Positions 32,101 through 42,084 of a stretch of DNA of 64,000 nt are shown in pieces (positions within the stretch are counted from its first letter, which is position 1; the number at the start of each line of letters is the position of its first letter). The position numbers were made by a program, and so were the translations under genes. The notes under the pieces are model-generated. The model was not told where the DNA came from. It did no database searches and saw only the letters and a program-made list of their open reading frames with translations. This stretch comes from Reticulitermes speratus (lineage: Eukaryota > Arthropoda > Insecta > Blattodea > Rhinotermitidae): positions 40,220,351 through 40,284,350 of the forward strand of contig JAJKFL010000004.1 in NCBI GenBank assembly GCA_021186555.1, given 5' to 3'.

Positions 32101-33177
32101 TGAAAACTAAGTTTAAAGCAGTGGCTGTGGTGCGAAGTTAATCACAGGTCTGCATCAAGTGCCAAGTCTTAGAATATGTTGAAGTGTTAGTCTTCTGTAC
32201 CAATTATACCTTCAAGGTGTGCAAGTGACAGCTTTTAGTCTGAACAAAAATAAGTTGAATGGGAAACGGGACAGTTTCACTTTGATGCAGGGCGTGTCTT
32301 TCATTCTTGTAAGGAAAATTTTTATTAATCTGTTTTTTGTCATGTTTTGGAGAATTGTGTATGTTTGTAATAGTATAATTAGAAATTTTATATGTAGGAG
32401 CTATATAATGAAGTTCCCGTGTATTGAATCCCTTGTGTTTCCTCCAAGTTATTGGTTTCATTTTTCCTGCCCATTGTGTGTTCCTGTATCCGCTCAAGTA
32501 GTCCTTGTGTTCACGTGAATGTTGGTAATTATAGCCTTTGCTAATGCCAAGTGCTTTTTGGTGGATGGAGATTTGACAGAGAAGAAGATGGCGGTGGTGG
32601 TGGTGAGCGAGCTATCTGATTTCTGTCCATTGCTGAAGTAATCCTTTGTGTTCTCAGGTCGTAAAGAACAATGCTTCCACAGAGTATGATCTAACAGAGA
32701 AGACAATTACACCTATGGGAGGCTTTCCGCATTACGGCGAGGTCAATAATGATTTTGTGATGTTGAAGGGATGTGTCATGGGCCCCAAGAAGAGAGTTAT
32801 CACGATGCGCAAGGTACGGGAGATGGAATTAATGTTTTTATACAGTTGTACAAATGCTGCTAGTGATGATTTTACTAGAGCCAAAAGGATTCTGAAGGTA
32901 TCCATGCTGTTCAATGATAGAACTGAGGTAGCGTGTATGACTGTACGTATTTACTGGGATTAAGTCGTGCTGGTTGTGATTGTTTTTCTGTTTTCCTTTT
33001 GTCCTGCAGTCTCTGCTTGTTCACACTAAGAGGAAGGCACTTGAAAACATCAATTTGAAATTTATTGACACATCTTCCAAGTTCGGTCACGGCCGCTTCC
33101 AGACTGCAGCCGATAAGGCGGCATTCATGGGACAGCTGAAGAAGGATCGTGTTAAGGAAGAAACAAGTGCACAGTGA
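23109..33177 (+). CDS. RpL3: ribosomal protein L3 (uL3), complete eight-exon gene
   Basis: Large-subunit protein uL3, which reaches the peptidyl transferase centre. Exons 23109-23111, 23752-23944, 26284-26452, 28242-28377, 31053-31239, 31800-32002, 32658-32813 and 33010-33177 join in consistent phase to 404 codons plus stop. Animal L3 is about 400 residues. Landmarks in order: [147 protein letters not shown] and [16 protein letters not shown]. Introns host snoRNA candidates. No breaks; this is the functional copy. Confidence 0.97.
23752..23944 (+). CDS. RpL3: RpL3 exon 2
   Basis: Acceptor AATTTTCAG, reads [20 protein letters not shown] onward to READRPGS, ends in phase 1 at AGTAAGT. 193 nt. 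Confidence 0.97.
24330..24910 (+). mobile_element. LINE fragment with RNase H domain (I/Jockey/R1-type)
   Basis: Lies in RpL3 intron 2. Frame pieces include [20 protein letters not shown] followed by [19 protein letters not shown], typical of the RNase H region of LINE ORF2. Upstream codons ([10 protein letters not shown]) are in another frame, and stops interrupt it. Confidence 0.75.
25915..26170 (+). mobile_element. LINE 3' tail in RpL3 intron 2
   Basis: GGAAAGGACCACCTAGAAG, ATGGACTTAATTTCCC and CTGATGAACTGTTAACTT match the tail of the 35.8-kb LINE fragment. The same tail precedes each exon-3 copy at 41.3, 43.5, 46.5, 49.5 and 52.1 kb, so it was in the intron before duplication. Confidence 0.65.
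26284..26452 (+). CDS. RpL3: RpL3 exon 3
   Basis: Acceptor GCATTTTAG, completes the K codon, then [20 protein letters not shown] ... [16 protein letters not shown], ending in phase 2 at GGTAAGA. 169 nt; three divergent copies of the same length lie at 41916, 50072 and 52692. Confidence 0.97.
27150..27456. mobile_element. foldback element, second subfamily
   Basis: Arms GAACTAATGGGTTTTTGG (27150) and its complement at 27438-27456, with a long internal palindrome around TCCCTTAGATAG. Each arm contains CACCTGAGGATGGAAGCAG, and the left arm's reverse strand continues to CCGAAATGTCG, a hammerhead-like remnant without the CCCC/GGGG stem I. RpL3 intron 3. Confidence 0.7.
27763..27850 (+). ncRNA. 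box C/D snoRNA candidate, RpL3 intron 3
   Basis: Perfect 7-bp terminal stem CACTGCC/GGCAGTG (27765-27771, 27842-27848) next to box C GTGATGA (27773-27779) and box D CTGA (27838-27841); a possible D' CTGA at 27804. The guide before box D, CTAGGGCGGT, is a 10-nt complement to ACCGCCCTAG. As I remember insect 18S rRNA, that stretch occurs in its central part, and the +5 rule would mark the C in ACCG(C). Retained in the duplicate at 54557-54648 and decayed in the 3-kb repeats. Confidence 0.75.
28242..28377 (+). CDS. RpL3: RpL3 exon 4
   Basis: Acceptor [31 protein letters not shown] to VIRVIAHTQ, phase 0 before GTAATT. 136 nt; nearly identical copy at 56400-56535. Confidence 0.97.
28422..29866. 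mobile_element. piggyBac-like non-autonomous element
   Basis: Ends CCTTTAGAGTCCG and CGGACGCTAAAGG, inverted with one mismatch, flanked by TTAA (28418-28421, 29867-29870). About 1.45 kb, no transposase frame. Three diverged 120-bp units (GGATACAAGCTGAC...) lie at about 29345-29680. The empty site is preserved in the duplicate at about 56575, proving insertion after the duplication. Confidence 0.88.
29921..30207. mobile_element. pogo/Tigger-like MITE
   Basis: Ends GTCAATCCTTGCTATTCGC and GCGGATAGCGAGGATTGAC, inverted, with TA on both sides. Absent from the duplicate (56617-56625 reads straight through), so it also postdates duplication. Confidence 0.8.
30490..30602. other. conserved double-hairpin segment in RpL3 intron 4
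   Basis: Stem AGCTCCTGG/CCAGGAGCT (30493-30501, 30532-30540), a 7-nt spacer, then ATGCAG/CTGCAT (30548-30553, 30593-30598) with inner GTTGC/GCAAC. Nearly identical in the duplicate (56909-57016). Two hairpins with a hinge suggest H/ACA, but I find no H box or ACA on either strand. Confidence 0.35.
31053..31239 (+). CDS. RpL3: RpL3 exon 5
   Basis: Acceptor [29 protein letters not shown] to [11 protein letters not shown], phase 1 before GTTTGT. No counterpart in the downstream duplicate. Confidence 0.96.
31310..31386 (+). ncRNA. box C/D snoRNA candidate, RpL3 intron 5 (U83/snR52-like)
   Basis: Box C GTGATGA (31317-31323), box D CTGA (31375-31378), terminal stem GATG/CATC extended by GAG/CTC with one bulge, C'-like CGATGAA at 31339-31345. 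The guide before box D, TGTTGCCTTCCT, pairs over 12 nt (one G-U) with the universally conserved 18S AGGAAGGCAGCA. The fifth base from box D faces the A of GG(A)AGG. By my recollection this is the site methylated by yeast snR52 and human U83 (18S A468), and U83 genes lie in human RPL3 introns. Confidence 0.75.
31800..32002 (+). CDS. RpL3: RpL3 exon 6
   Basis: Acceptor [40 protein letters not shown] and [10 protein letters not shown], to [11 protein letters not shown], phase 0 before GTAAGT. No counterpart in the downstream duplicate. Confidence 0.97.
32658..32813 (+). CDS. RpL3: RpL3 exon 7
   Basis: Acceptor [28 protein letters not shown] to KKRVITMRK, 52 codons, phase 0-0. Template of the five tandem copies at 59-60.7 kb. 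Confidence 0.97.
32855..32934 (+). ncRNA. box C/D snoRNA candidate, RpL3 intron 7
   Basis: Box C GTGATGA (32863-32869), D' CTGA (32892-32895), C'-like ATGATAG (32914-32920), D CTGA (32923-32926), short stem GCTA/TAGC just outside the boxes. C' and D are unusually close, so only the D' guide (GAGCCAAAAGGATT) seems usable; I do not recognise its target. Five more copies sit in the tandem exon-7 array. Confidence 0.6.
33010..33177 (+). CDS. RpL3: RpL3 exon 8 (terminal)
   Basis: Acceptor [27 protein letters not shown] to [12 protein letters not shown], stop TGA at 33175-33177. Confidence 0.97.
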   Translation, partial: SLLVHTKRKALENINLKFIDTSSKFGHGRFQTAADKAAFMGQLKKDRVKEETSAQ

Positions 33178-33197
33178 CTTGCTGCAGATGTAGATGA

Positions 33198-33203
33198 AAT
33201 AAA
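33198..33203 (+). terminator. RpL3: RpL3 polyadenylation signal AATAAA
   Basis: AATAAA 21 nt after the stop codon, followed by a T/G-rich stretch. The same signal is kept in the duplicate near 61058. Confidence 0.75.
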
Positions 33204-33509
33204 ATGATGTATTGGTTGATGGCTACTTGGTTTGTTTCATTTGTCTTGTCCTCCGGTATCTTAATATTCCTGATCTGTGGACCAATCACATCATAGCTCC
33301 TGTAGTGAAGAGAATTTACTGACACATAAGATGAGATGTTTGCCATAATAGATCATCTGAAAGATGGTGGTAGGCTCAGTGGCACATTGAAAGTTGAAGG
33401 TAAAGAAGGATGGTATTATATTTTGTTAGATCTGTACATACAAACGTTTTCAGGGAAATTGAGAATTTGTGAGCAGATGTCATGAAGAAGGGTTACCAGC
33501 ATATAACTA

Positions 33510-33685
33510 CAGTAAAACCCCTATTTAATGAATTGCTGGGGGGATTAGAATATATTTCACTAAATCGAGGTTTTTGTTAAATGGAGGTTACATTGTTTAT
33601 ATGGACCTTTTGTCGGGACATGAAAAAATCGTCGCCAAATCCGGGATTTCACTGAATGTGGGAACATTAAATCAGGGTTTTACTG
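33510..33685. mobile_element. TA-flanked MITE (mariner/pogo type)
   Basis: CAGTAAAACCCCTATTTAA and TTAAATCAGGGTTTTACTG as inverted ends, TA at 33508-33509 and 33686-33687. 176 bp. Confidence 0.85.
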
Positions 33686-33738
33686 TATATAGTACACGAT
33701 GAGAAATGTGAAATGGTGGCAGAGTTCCACGGTATTTA

Positions 33739-34080
33739 ATATAGTCTTGGGCCATCAGCTGCGTCAGATGATTTTAAAGATGCAACGTTTCGGAGACTGG
33801 CTCCATCCTCGGTCAGAGCGGATGTAACCCAGCATTGTTTGTATACCTGTCGAGGCAGGGAGTGTTAGAACGGCTCTGAGTGCACCAACCAATTAGAATC
33901 AGTGGGTGGGTTTATGCTGCTGTGTTCTGTCCTTGCTGCGAGGTCGGTCTGCCGCTAGGCTCTGCTCGGTATGTAACAGTATATAGACAGGACGAGTGCT
34001 GGGTTTTATCAGTTCTACCTGAGAACGTTTTATCTTTCAAATTGATGCAGCTGATGGCCGAGAAGACTATTAAATCATGA
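33739..34080. mobile_element. foldback element remnant, second subfamily
   Basis: Inverted ends: ATTTAATATAGTCTTGGGCC and the region CGAGAAGACTATTAAATCAT. The reverse strand has GACCGAGGATGGAGCCAG followed by TCTCCGAAACGTTGC, a hammerhead-related motif typical of Penelope-like elements. Confidence 0.6.
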
Positions 34081-34678
34081 CACCGCAAACGTTTTAAAAC
34101 TTGATGTTCCACAGTATTGTGAATAGGTGTAGGAATTATTTCTCTCAGTTATTGAATGTACTTGGGGTTTAATGATGATCTGACTACAAAATGTGCGCCA
34201 AAGCGGGGACTGCCTGAGCCCAGCATCTTCGAGTTTGAGATGATTACTGAAAGTTAAAAAGACCAAATTCCAGCATAATTTACTAAAGCTGGAGGCAGAA
34301 CAATTTGTTCTGGCATCTATAAGTGTATTAATGTAAATGGAATAAGGAGGAATTGCCTAAGCAGTGGGAGGAGTCAATCTTTGTACCAGTTTATAAGAAT
34401 GGTGATAAAACAGATTGTGTTAATTAAGGTCGGGCTTTATGATCTTTGTACAGTTTTATCCAACATCCTTCTATCAGGGTTAAGTCCATAAGCAGATGAA
34501 TCTATTGGGATCATCAGTGTGGATTTAGATGTAACAGGTCAACTACAGATTGCATATTCTGCATTCATCAAATACTCAATAAAAAATGGGAATACAATGA
34601 GGCAGTGCATCAGCTATTTGTAGACTGCAAAGGCCTATTCATTTAGGGGAGAGGTCTTGTATAATACTGAGTTTGATA

Positions 34679-35094
34679 ACTGATTATCATTCACCAACAA
34701 ATGCACAAAGATAATTTTTTCACTAATTACTTTATTAAAGGATTTCCCCTATACGTATTTCGGCAATCTATATTGCCATCTTCAGGGGGTCATTTTTGGT
34801 TTGTACATAGACCAATGTACGTGTGTCAATATTGGATATTATACCATCTATAAAATTTTATAAAAATTGCATAATTGTATACAATTTTATAGATGGTATA
34901 ATAACCAATATTGACACATGTACATTGGTCTATGTACAAACCAAAAAATGACCCCCTGAAGATGGCAATATAGATTGCCGAAATACGTATAGGGGAAATC
35001 CTTTAATAAAGTAATTAGTGAAAAAATTATCTTTGTGCATTTGTTGGTGAATGATAATCATTTATATAACGATGCACAGTGAATGCAATGTGAA
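34679..35094 (-). mobile_element. hammerhead-bearing foldback element (Penelope-like, non-autonomous)
   Basis: Arms of about 170 bp (34682-34855, 34882-35055) nearly perfectly inverted. Thirteen-bp target duplication ACTGAGTTTGATA at 34666-34678 and 35095-35107. The one-sided tail GATGCACAGTGAATGC (35071-35086) lies between arm and TSD. A hammerhead-like motif sits in both arms (34746-34790 minus, 34952-34995 plus). Confidence 0.9.
34952..34995 (+). ncRNA. hammerhead ribozyme-like motif, N7=A variant
   Basis: Core CTGAAGA, extra T, stem II GGCAAT/ATTGCC with ATAG loop, GAA, stem III ATAC/GTAT, A, GGGG pairing with the preceding CCCC. Fully complementary in all three helices. Confidence 0.75.
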
Positions 35095-35329
35095 ACTGAG
35101 TTTGATATTCTTATGAAACTAGTAACACTAATAAAAATGTGCTTATACAAGAATAAAGAGCTGTCAACTATTGTGTTATGGGTTGTATGCTTTTGTTAAA
35201 GTATTTTAGCCTGAAGATGACCCTTTGTAGTTGAAACATGTTGCAGAAATAAATATTACAATAATATAGTTGTGTTGATGGCTCTTTATGCTTTTATTTT
35301 GTAAGTAGCAAAACATGATGATAAACTTA

Positions 35330-36270
35330 AAAAAAGTATTTGAATGAAATCTGTGATAGAGTCCAGGTTGGCAAACATTTGTCTGAACCAGGAGGGCTTG
35401 AAATTAAATGGTACACATCAGCTTCTGGTTTATGCTGATGATGTTAATATATTGGGTGGAAGTGTACATGCTATAAAGAAAACAAGCTTTAGTAGTCAAT
35501 AGTAAGGAGATTGGTCTAGATGTCAATGCTGAGAAAAATTAAGTACATGGTTATTTCTTGCAATCAGAATGCAGGACAAAATCACAACATAAAGTTAGAT
35601 AAATACTTTGAAAGGGTGGAACAGTTCAAATATTTGGGAACAAACCTAACCGAAATGCCATTCATGAAGAAGTTAAGAGCAGATTGAAGTTGGGGAATGC
35701 TTGTTATGATTCGGTGCAGGATCTTGTGTCTTCCAGTTTGCTATCCAAAAATACAAAGATTAAGATATACAGAACTATAATTCTGCCTGTTTTGTATGGG
35801 TGTGAAACTTGGTCCCTCACAATGAGGGAGGAACATGGGCTGAGGGTGTTTGAGAACAGATGTTGAAGATATTTGGGCCTAAGAGGGACAAAGTAACAGG
35901 GGAGTGGAGAAGACTACATAATGAGCTTTATGGTCTGTACGCGTCACCAAATATTATTCGGGTGATCACATCAAGAAGAATGAGATGAGCGTGGCATGTA
36001 GCACGTATGAGGGGAGAGGTGCATACAGGATTTTGGTGGGAAGACCTGAGGGAAGGATACCACTTGGAAGACCCAGGCATAGATGTGAGGATAATATTAA
36101 AATTGATCTTCAAGAAGTGGGATGGGGGGCATGAATTGCTCTGGCTCAGGATGGGGACAGATGGCGGGCTCTTGTGAATGCGGTAATGAACCATCGGTTT
36201 CATAAAATACGCGGAATTTGACTACCTGGTAACTTGTTAGCTTCGCAAGGACTCCGTGGAGTGAGTTACT
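35330..36270 (+). mobile_element. LINE ORF2 3' portion, 5' truncated
   Basis: Pieces in several frames: DSVQDLVSSSLLSKNTKIKI, YRTIILPVLYGCETWSLT and REEHGLRVFENRC, then tail codons like [12 protein letters not shown]. These are reverse-transcriptase-distal motifs of a non-LTR element, with several frameshifts and stops. Confidence 0.8.
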
Positions 36271-37211
36271 GCAAGTGGTATATGTTATACACATAATTAC
36301 GACGCTGAACATTAGATTATTATGTGTTGTACCGAGGTACGTTCTACACCCTTGGCTTAGTTATATGAGAGAATGTGAATTCTGTATTATTTCAGGTGTC
36401 TACAACCACACTTTAAAGTTCGTGGTTGTCTGCGAATATGCATTAAATTCCTCCGTGTGTGTCACTGTGATTTGCACGCGTACGTGATGTATATATGATC
36501 CGTGGTCTTGGTGGACAATTATGATTGTATCCGTGCTATGCGTGATCATTATCCGTGATTACTTACGATTTGGTCCACGTTTTGTGGTTTGCGGTGGAGA
36601 GGTTCGGTAACGTATGGTTGGAGTAGAGAGTGTGGTGTTGTTGTGTATCTGTTGGAATCTGTTATGGTGTTGCCACGTCTGCAATATTTATTTGCAGTAT
36701 GTTCTCATTACGTTGGTGTGTTTAATATTACTCTGTTATTTTGTACCGGAAAGGTATATAGTACGATAATTTGTAAAGGCTTTTCTGGGCATGATATAGT
36801 TGCACTTTTATTTCTTTTTATGTATAGCGATCCTCAAATGTGTGGTTATGAATGGATTGTGATAATTACGTGTAACATGTTAACCGGCGATCCAGAATAT
36901 TTGAATGAGAAGAAACTGCTATAATCTGCAATTCTGTGTCCACATTGGGATTGTTAATGGAAGTATACAGCAGACTGTTTACAATGGATCTTTAAGTAGT
37001 CTTTATAAACTTTTGTAATTCAAGGATTGAGCAGCGTGAGTCGGGAAAGAGATAAAGATGTAATATTTTAGCAGCGTGTGTGTTTACACGTGGCGGTAAT
37101 TGAGGTTAGGCGTGGGGCATTAGCCGGCAGTGTGGCGGTTACTTAGAGAAAAGGTTCTCGTATATCACGGATTATTTGAATTGACGTACGCGAATTGGTT
37201 GTAATTTTCAT

Positions 37212-37306
37212 TCTCGCCGAAAATTCAGCGCCCTTCGTAATGGATGTATGGGCGTCTATCCTAAGGAGCGGTTCAAAGGCATGGCGCTAAAGTGAAGGCG
37301 TTTCTG
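37212..37306 (+). pseudogene. RpL3 exon 2 relic
   Basis: Clear homology to 23752-23850 (TCGCCGAAAATTCAGCGCCC). The acceptor AG is now AT, a single-base deletion shifts the frame after the 20th codon, and TGA occurs at 37293-37295. Similarity fades after about 37306. Confidence 0.85.
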
Positions 37307-38797
37307 CGCTCTTCTGAAATCATGGTTGTTAGTGGTGTGACCCATTACAATATGCGAGCAGTTGAAGAGGTAGTGTAGCTGTATGGGAGACAGAGAAACT
37401 GGATATATGAGGAAGGGTGCATGTAAAATAGTGTGTAGTGGGGGGCTGGAAGCATTTCCATTTTTTATGTGCTTGTGATAGATTGGTCAGTCATCGTAAC
37501 ATTCACGTGTGTATGTTGGTGACAGCACTGCTCTACAGTAGTCCTACGGCCCCCAACTTCAGGAAACAGGATGTTCTTTATAGTACCTAATTCTGAACTG
37601 TTGTTGGGAAGGCTACAAAAGTACAGACACTAGTGTTACCAGTTACAAGCAGCTATTTACAGAAATGTGCAGTATGTATGGTATGTTGGAAAACTAAGAA
37701 CATGCTGAAGTTTTGGTCATTGTAATTCAGTTAGATTCCTGCATAAGTAAACACTGCAAATGATTGCAGCAAACAAGCGTTAATTTGATGTAACACACTG
37801 ACCTGAAAACGTGGATGCTGACTCGTGGGGAAGAGGAGCAGTGGCGATTGCTGTGCTGCCTGTTGCCAATTCAGTGTGAGGGTAGTGTGATGTGTGATAT
37901 TGTAGAAAATATCTTCATTGTACTCTTCCCATTAGTGATAGATTACATCTGATACACTTGGGGGCTCAGACGTATCCGTTGTGTACTAAATTGCTTCACA
38001 GGAATATGGACGATGACCCGAGTGTTAGGATTGTTCACAACTGTTGCCAAGAAGGTGTAGCTATATGGCCTCAACGTCAGCTGTGTAGTGACGTAGGATG
38101 TTGTGAGGTAAAGTACAAAGAAAGTATTAACCACTTTAAATGAGACTTGCCTGTTTAGTGTATTGTAGCTGTATTGTGACACACTTTGTTTTTCTAATAT
38201 TCGGCAACAGCTATTTACTGAATGTTCGTTAATGAGTATCATTTGCAGAGAGCACATATTACCACCAGTCTGATCATTGTGGGGTGGACAGCATCATTGG
38301 ACACTTCAGCAGCATTCTTGCCCACTCTACAGCGCATGGTTTGGTGATAAAAAAATTCTCTGTGTTAAAGTTGTTAAGGGGAAAGCCTTCGTGGTTAACG
38401 GTGATTACTTTTACTGCAGAGTTAATCTTGTTTGATTATGTACATGTCTTTGTTAATGCTTTCATTTGTACATTGTCAATGTGTTTGTTATTACAGAGAC
38501 CTCATGTGTAAAGTATTTTATTTATTTTTGATGTACGTTTATGTACCAGGACAGAACCTTGGTAAATGTCTCACACTTTGGTACAGTAATGCTGTGGTTG
38601 GATTTTGAAATTCAGTGTAAGTAATAAGGTTGCTCTGTGTATTTGTCGTGTCGAGGAATGTGTGTCACAGCCAGTTATTGTGCTGGGTAGAATGCTGCTG
38701 AAAATGCGGTAATGTGCGTAACGTTGGACAGAGCAAATGTCAGTGGTATGTTCAGGAGTCGTTCTAACACATTTAAAAAAAAACTTCAATTCACTAA

Positions 38798-39010
38798 TTT
38801 AATCTGTGGTCTTCTGGGTAATTACACGGCGTCGTGTGGTAATTATTTACTTACGTTTCGGGACAACGTGTCGGTCCCATCTTCACAGGTCAAGATTCCA
38901 AGAAGGAATCTTGGAATCTTGACCCGTGAAGATGGGACTGACACGTTGTCCCAAAACGGTAAATAATTACCACACGACGCCGTGTAATTACCCAGAAGAC
39001 CACAGATTAC
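38798..39010. mobile_element. foldback element, third subfamily
   Basis: Arms about 38800-38895 and 38905-39008: TCTGTGGTCTTCTGGGTAAT and its complement, with CGGCGTCGTGTGGTAATTA. Each arm holds GTGAAGATGGGAC plus TGTCCCGAAAC, a hammerhead-like helix II with a changed core (GTGAAGA). The sister copy is at 52957-53217. Confidence 0.75.
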
Positions 39011-41330
39011 ATCAACATCGCAGCGGAAGCCTGAAATCAAAATAATTCACAAATTGTTTATATAGTGTAATGAATAAAAATTTTCATAATTGTGAAAGTA
39101 CAAGTTTGAAGGGGATGATGATAAGTTTTGTAATAAAACAGTTTTTTGGTACTGATTTGAATTTATAGACAAAGATGCGGATAGGTGAAAAACAGAGAGG
39201 GATGCGGAAAGCGTAGGTGGTAGACTTACGGAAAGACAGGAATGATGGAATTGAAATATATGCAGGATTTGTTTTGTGCATGACATTATTAGGTATATGA
39301 AATTATTTGAATTTGTGTGAATTTATGTAATAGCGAGTTACATTTTTGTATATGCTAACTTTAGATTAATTTTATATAGTGGAAATATAAAATGAATAAT
39401 TTTTTTTAATGGATGGTTAACACACACTTTGTAGGAATAGGTGATAGAATTTTTTATTGTGCAATAGATGTGGGTTACGTGTGCGTGCTGGTAGATGGGA
39501 CTTCCCACGAGTTAAGAGTCGTGTGCAAAGGCTGATGCAACTTATTCCTGGAGTTTTGAGATACGTTTAGGAAATGGGATTGGTGGTTAATTGGTGCATA
39601 GCAACGGTATGCCAATTGGTAATTGGTTGACAGGTTTGTATGGCGGAGAGTAGCCATGTTGAGGACGATTTAGCGTGGCGTATATAACGGGTGAGAACAA
39701 TGCGAGCGTGGTTCTTGCGGCAAAAGTTTTCGGCGAAGGATGACGTAGAATTTGGATAGTGGATTTTAAATTGAACTTGAAAGAAATTTACTTTGAAATT
39801 AATATGTGACTTTTTGGTGTTATACAAAATTTCTGTTTGAAGAGGTTTGGATGGTGTATTTGAAACTAACACAGAAATGACCTAAAAAGTGTATAATGGC
39901 AGTGTAAATTAGAAAACGAGAGAAGAGTAAAAGATTAGCAACTTGCTGTGTTGTTACGAATATTGGTGTAGTGGAAGCAGTATGATTACGCATCAATGTG
40001 AGATCGATGTTGTATCCAGGATTCCGAGCGAGTATTTGGTGATCGTGTATCCGGAGTGCTGTATGGAATATTTTGTAACACAAGGTAGGTTGGCAAAATT
40101 GTTAAGGGGTTATTTTGATTTAAATTCCTATATTTATGTTCCAAATTTGGAAAGGGAAATAGGAAGGTTAAATTTGGTGATGGTATTACTATTGAATTTA
40201 AGTTTGATGCCAGGAAACACAATTATTTAATTTAGGAAATTGGGTAAGGTAATGATTGTAGGCATGATGATAAACAGTTAGAAATTGTTTATATGCAAGA
40301 TAAGGTGTGTGTGATCCAACATTAAAATGAGGTTAAATGAAGAGTGATCCAACATTAAAATGAGGTTAAATGAAGAGTGATCCAACATTAAAATGAGGTT
40401 ACATGAAGAGTGATCCAACATTAAAATGAGGTTACATGAAGAGTGATCCAACATTAAAATGAGGTTAATTAAAATGAAGTTAATTAAAATGAGGAGATTT
40501 AGCATTTAACGAGGTTAACTGAAATGTGAGTTAAACTTATAAGATTTAATTATAATGAGACTTGACTTAAAAAGGTAAACTGTATAAGAAAGGATAACTT
40601 TATATATTGTAAACTTGATTATAGAAATTATATATGGGAACTTTAAATGGTTGATGTATTATGAAAGTTTATTGTAAAGAAATAATTAATGTGATTTATA
40701 TTAGAAAGAAATAGTATTGGTTGAAAGAAGAGGGAATTGTATTTTAAATTTTGGTTAATATGTTGTAAATTAAAAGTTGGTTTGGTGGTACAGAAATTAA
40801 TATTTGGTGAGAAAATGTTTTTTGGAATAATTAATAAATTTTGTTAATTATATTTATTAAATATTTTAGTGTTTTTATTAATATTTGATTAATAACAAGT
40901 ATGGAAATTCCAAATATCCCAAGTAATAACAGTGAACAAGGTGATTATGAGGAAATTATAATACAAGGTTGAAAACAGCTGATTGATGGTTTTGAATACA
41001 AGGTAAATAGGTGATACTAGATAAGTTAGGTATACCTATGGGATTCAGACAGCAAGGTTACACTGAGTGGAATATTTATATTAATGGTAGCAGCAGTTGT
41101 TTGTTATCTGCTGTAAAAGATTAGAAACAATCTGGTGGCAGCGTTACTACAAGGGTAAGAAGAATGATGACGGACGCAGCTGGAGTCTGCAGGACATCAT
41201 TACTGATAGGCGACCTGAGGTGTTTATCGCCAGGGCACTACGGTATAGTTGAATTTATGTTGGTTGATCTAGAGCCAGCTCAGGCCATGTTAACCAATAA
41301 CGGGAGTGACCGTGAGTTCTCCAACCCATA
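39010..41330. other. unassigned 2.3-kb insertion, A/T-rich, with a 33-bp minisatellite
   Basis: Interrupts the intron-2 homology of the second RpL3 locus. No coding frame. GGTGGCAGCGTTAC at 41131 resembles the sequence after an LTR (primer-site region) of some LTR elements, so an LTR-retroelement remnant is possible but unproven. A C9 run lies at 41333. Confidence 0.3.
40316..40472. repeat. minisatellite, 33-bp unit, about 5 copies
   Basis: Units of GTGATCCAACATTAAAATGA plus GGTTAMATGAAGA. Confidence 0.95.
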
Positions 41331-41915
41331 GCCCCCCCCCCGTTACATAAGGAAAAGACCACTTCAAAGAGTGAGGTTTAGATTGGAGCATAATAGTTAA
41401 GTGGATCTTCAAGCATAATGTGGTGGCATGGACTGGATTATCTTTTCTGAGGATAGGAAAAAGAGGCAGGCTCTTGAGAACAGTACTAAATTTTAGGTTC
41501 CATAAAGTGTGGAGACTTTCTCTATTAACTGATGAACTGGTAACTTGTCAAAGACAGCTGTGCGTCGTGGAGTTATAGGGACAGAGATCGTTTGCTACAT
41601 CTGACTTGGCACACTAGTATGAATCTCCTCCCAGTCACACTTATGTCGTCTTGCAAGTAGTTCAAGGAGCACAGAAATATTTCTCCTGTTATGTTGTGGT
41701 TGTGTTATTGATATGACCAGTTGCAATATGCGAGGAATTGACTTGAAATGGTGTAGGTATATGGCCGAAAAATTTTGTTTCAGCATTGCAAAAAATTCTG
41801 AAAGTGGATGTACCAAGAATTGCAGCTTCTGCTGTTTTCTTGGTTTTGTGATTGAGTGTTGTGTGTTATATTTGTTATGCTGTAGATAGCAAGCAGCCTG
41901 TAATTTGCATTGTAG

Positions 41916-42084
41916 AGGTGAAGAGAGGGGAGGTAGTGGAGGCTGTCACAATTATTGAGTCTGCACCAATGGTGGTCATCACAGTTGTTGGGTACATTGA
42001 GACGCTTCACAGGATGCGTGCTGTGAAGACTGTGTGGGCTGAGCATTCGTCGGAGGACTGCAGACGCAGATTCTATAAGAAGTG
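41916..42084 (+). pseudogene. RpL3 exon 3 copy a, open frame and splice sites kept
   Basis: 169 nt, the same as the true exon; TTGTAG acceptor, GGTAAAA donor. Reads VKRGEVVEAVTIIESAPMVV ... RRRFYKK. Many replacements against RpL3 (for example P to L and G to R in YIETLHRMR), which is unusual for a near-invariant ribosomal protein. Confidence 0.85.

Noticed and set aside
32060..32110. C/D snoRNA in RpL3 intron 6 (TGATGA near 32063)
   Set aside because: No box D with a matching terminal stem nearby.
41120..41160. LTR-element primer site at GGTGGCAGCGTTAC
   Set aside because: No paired LTRs, TSD or coding remains found; kept only as a remark on the unassigned insertion.
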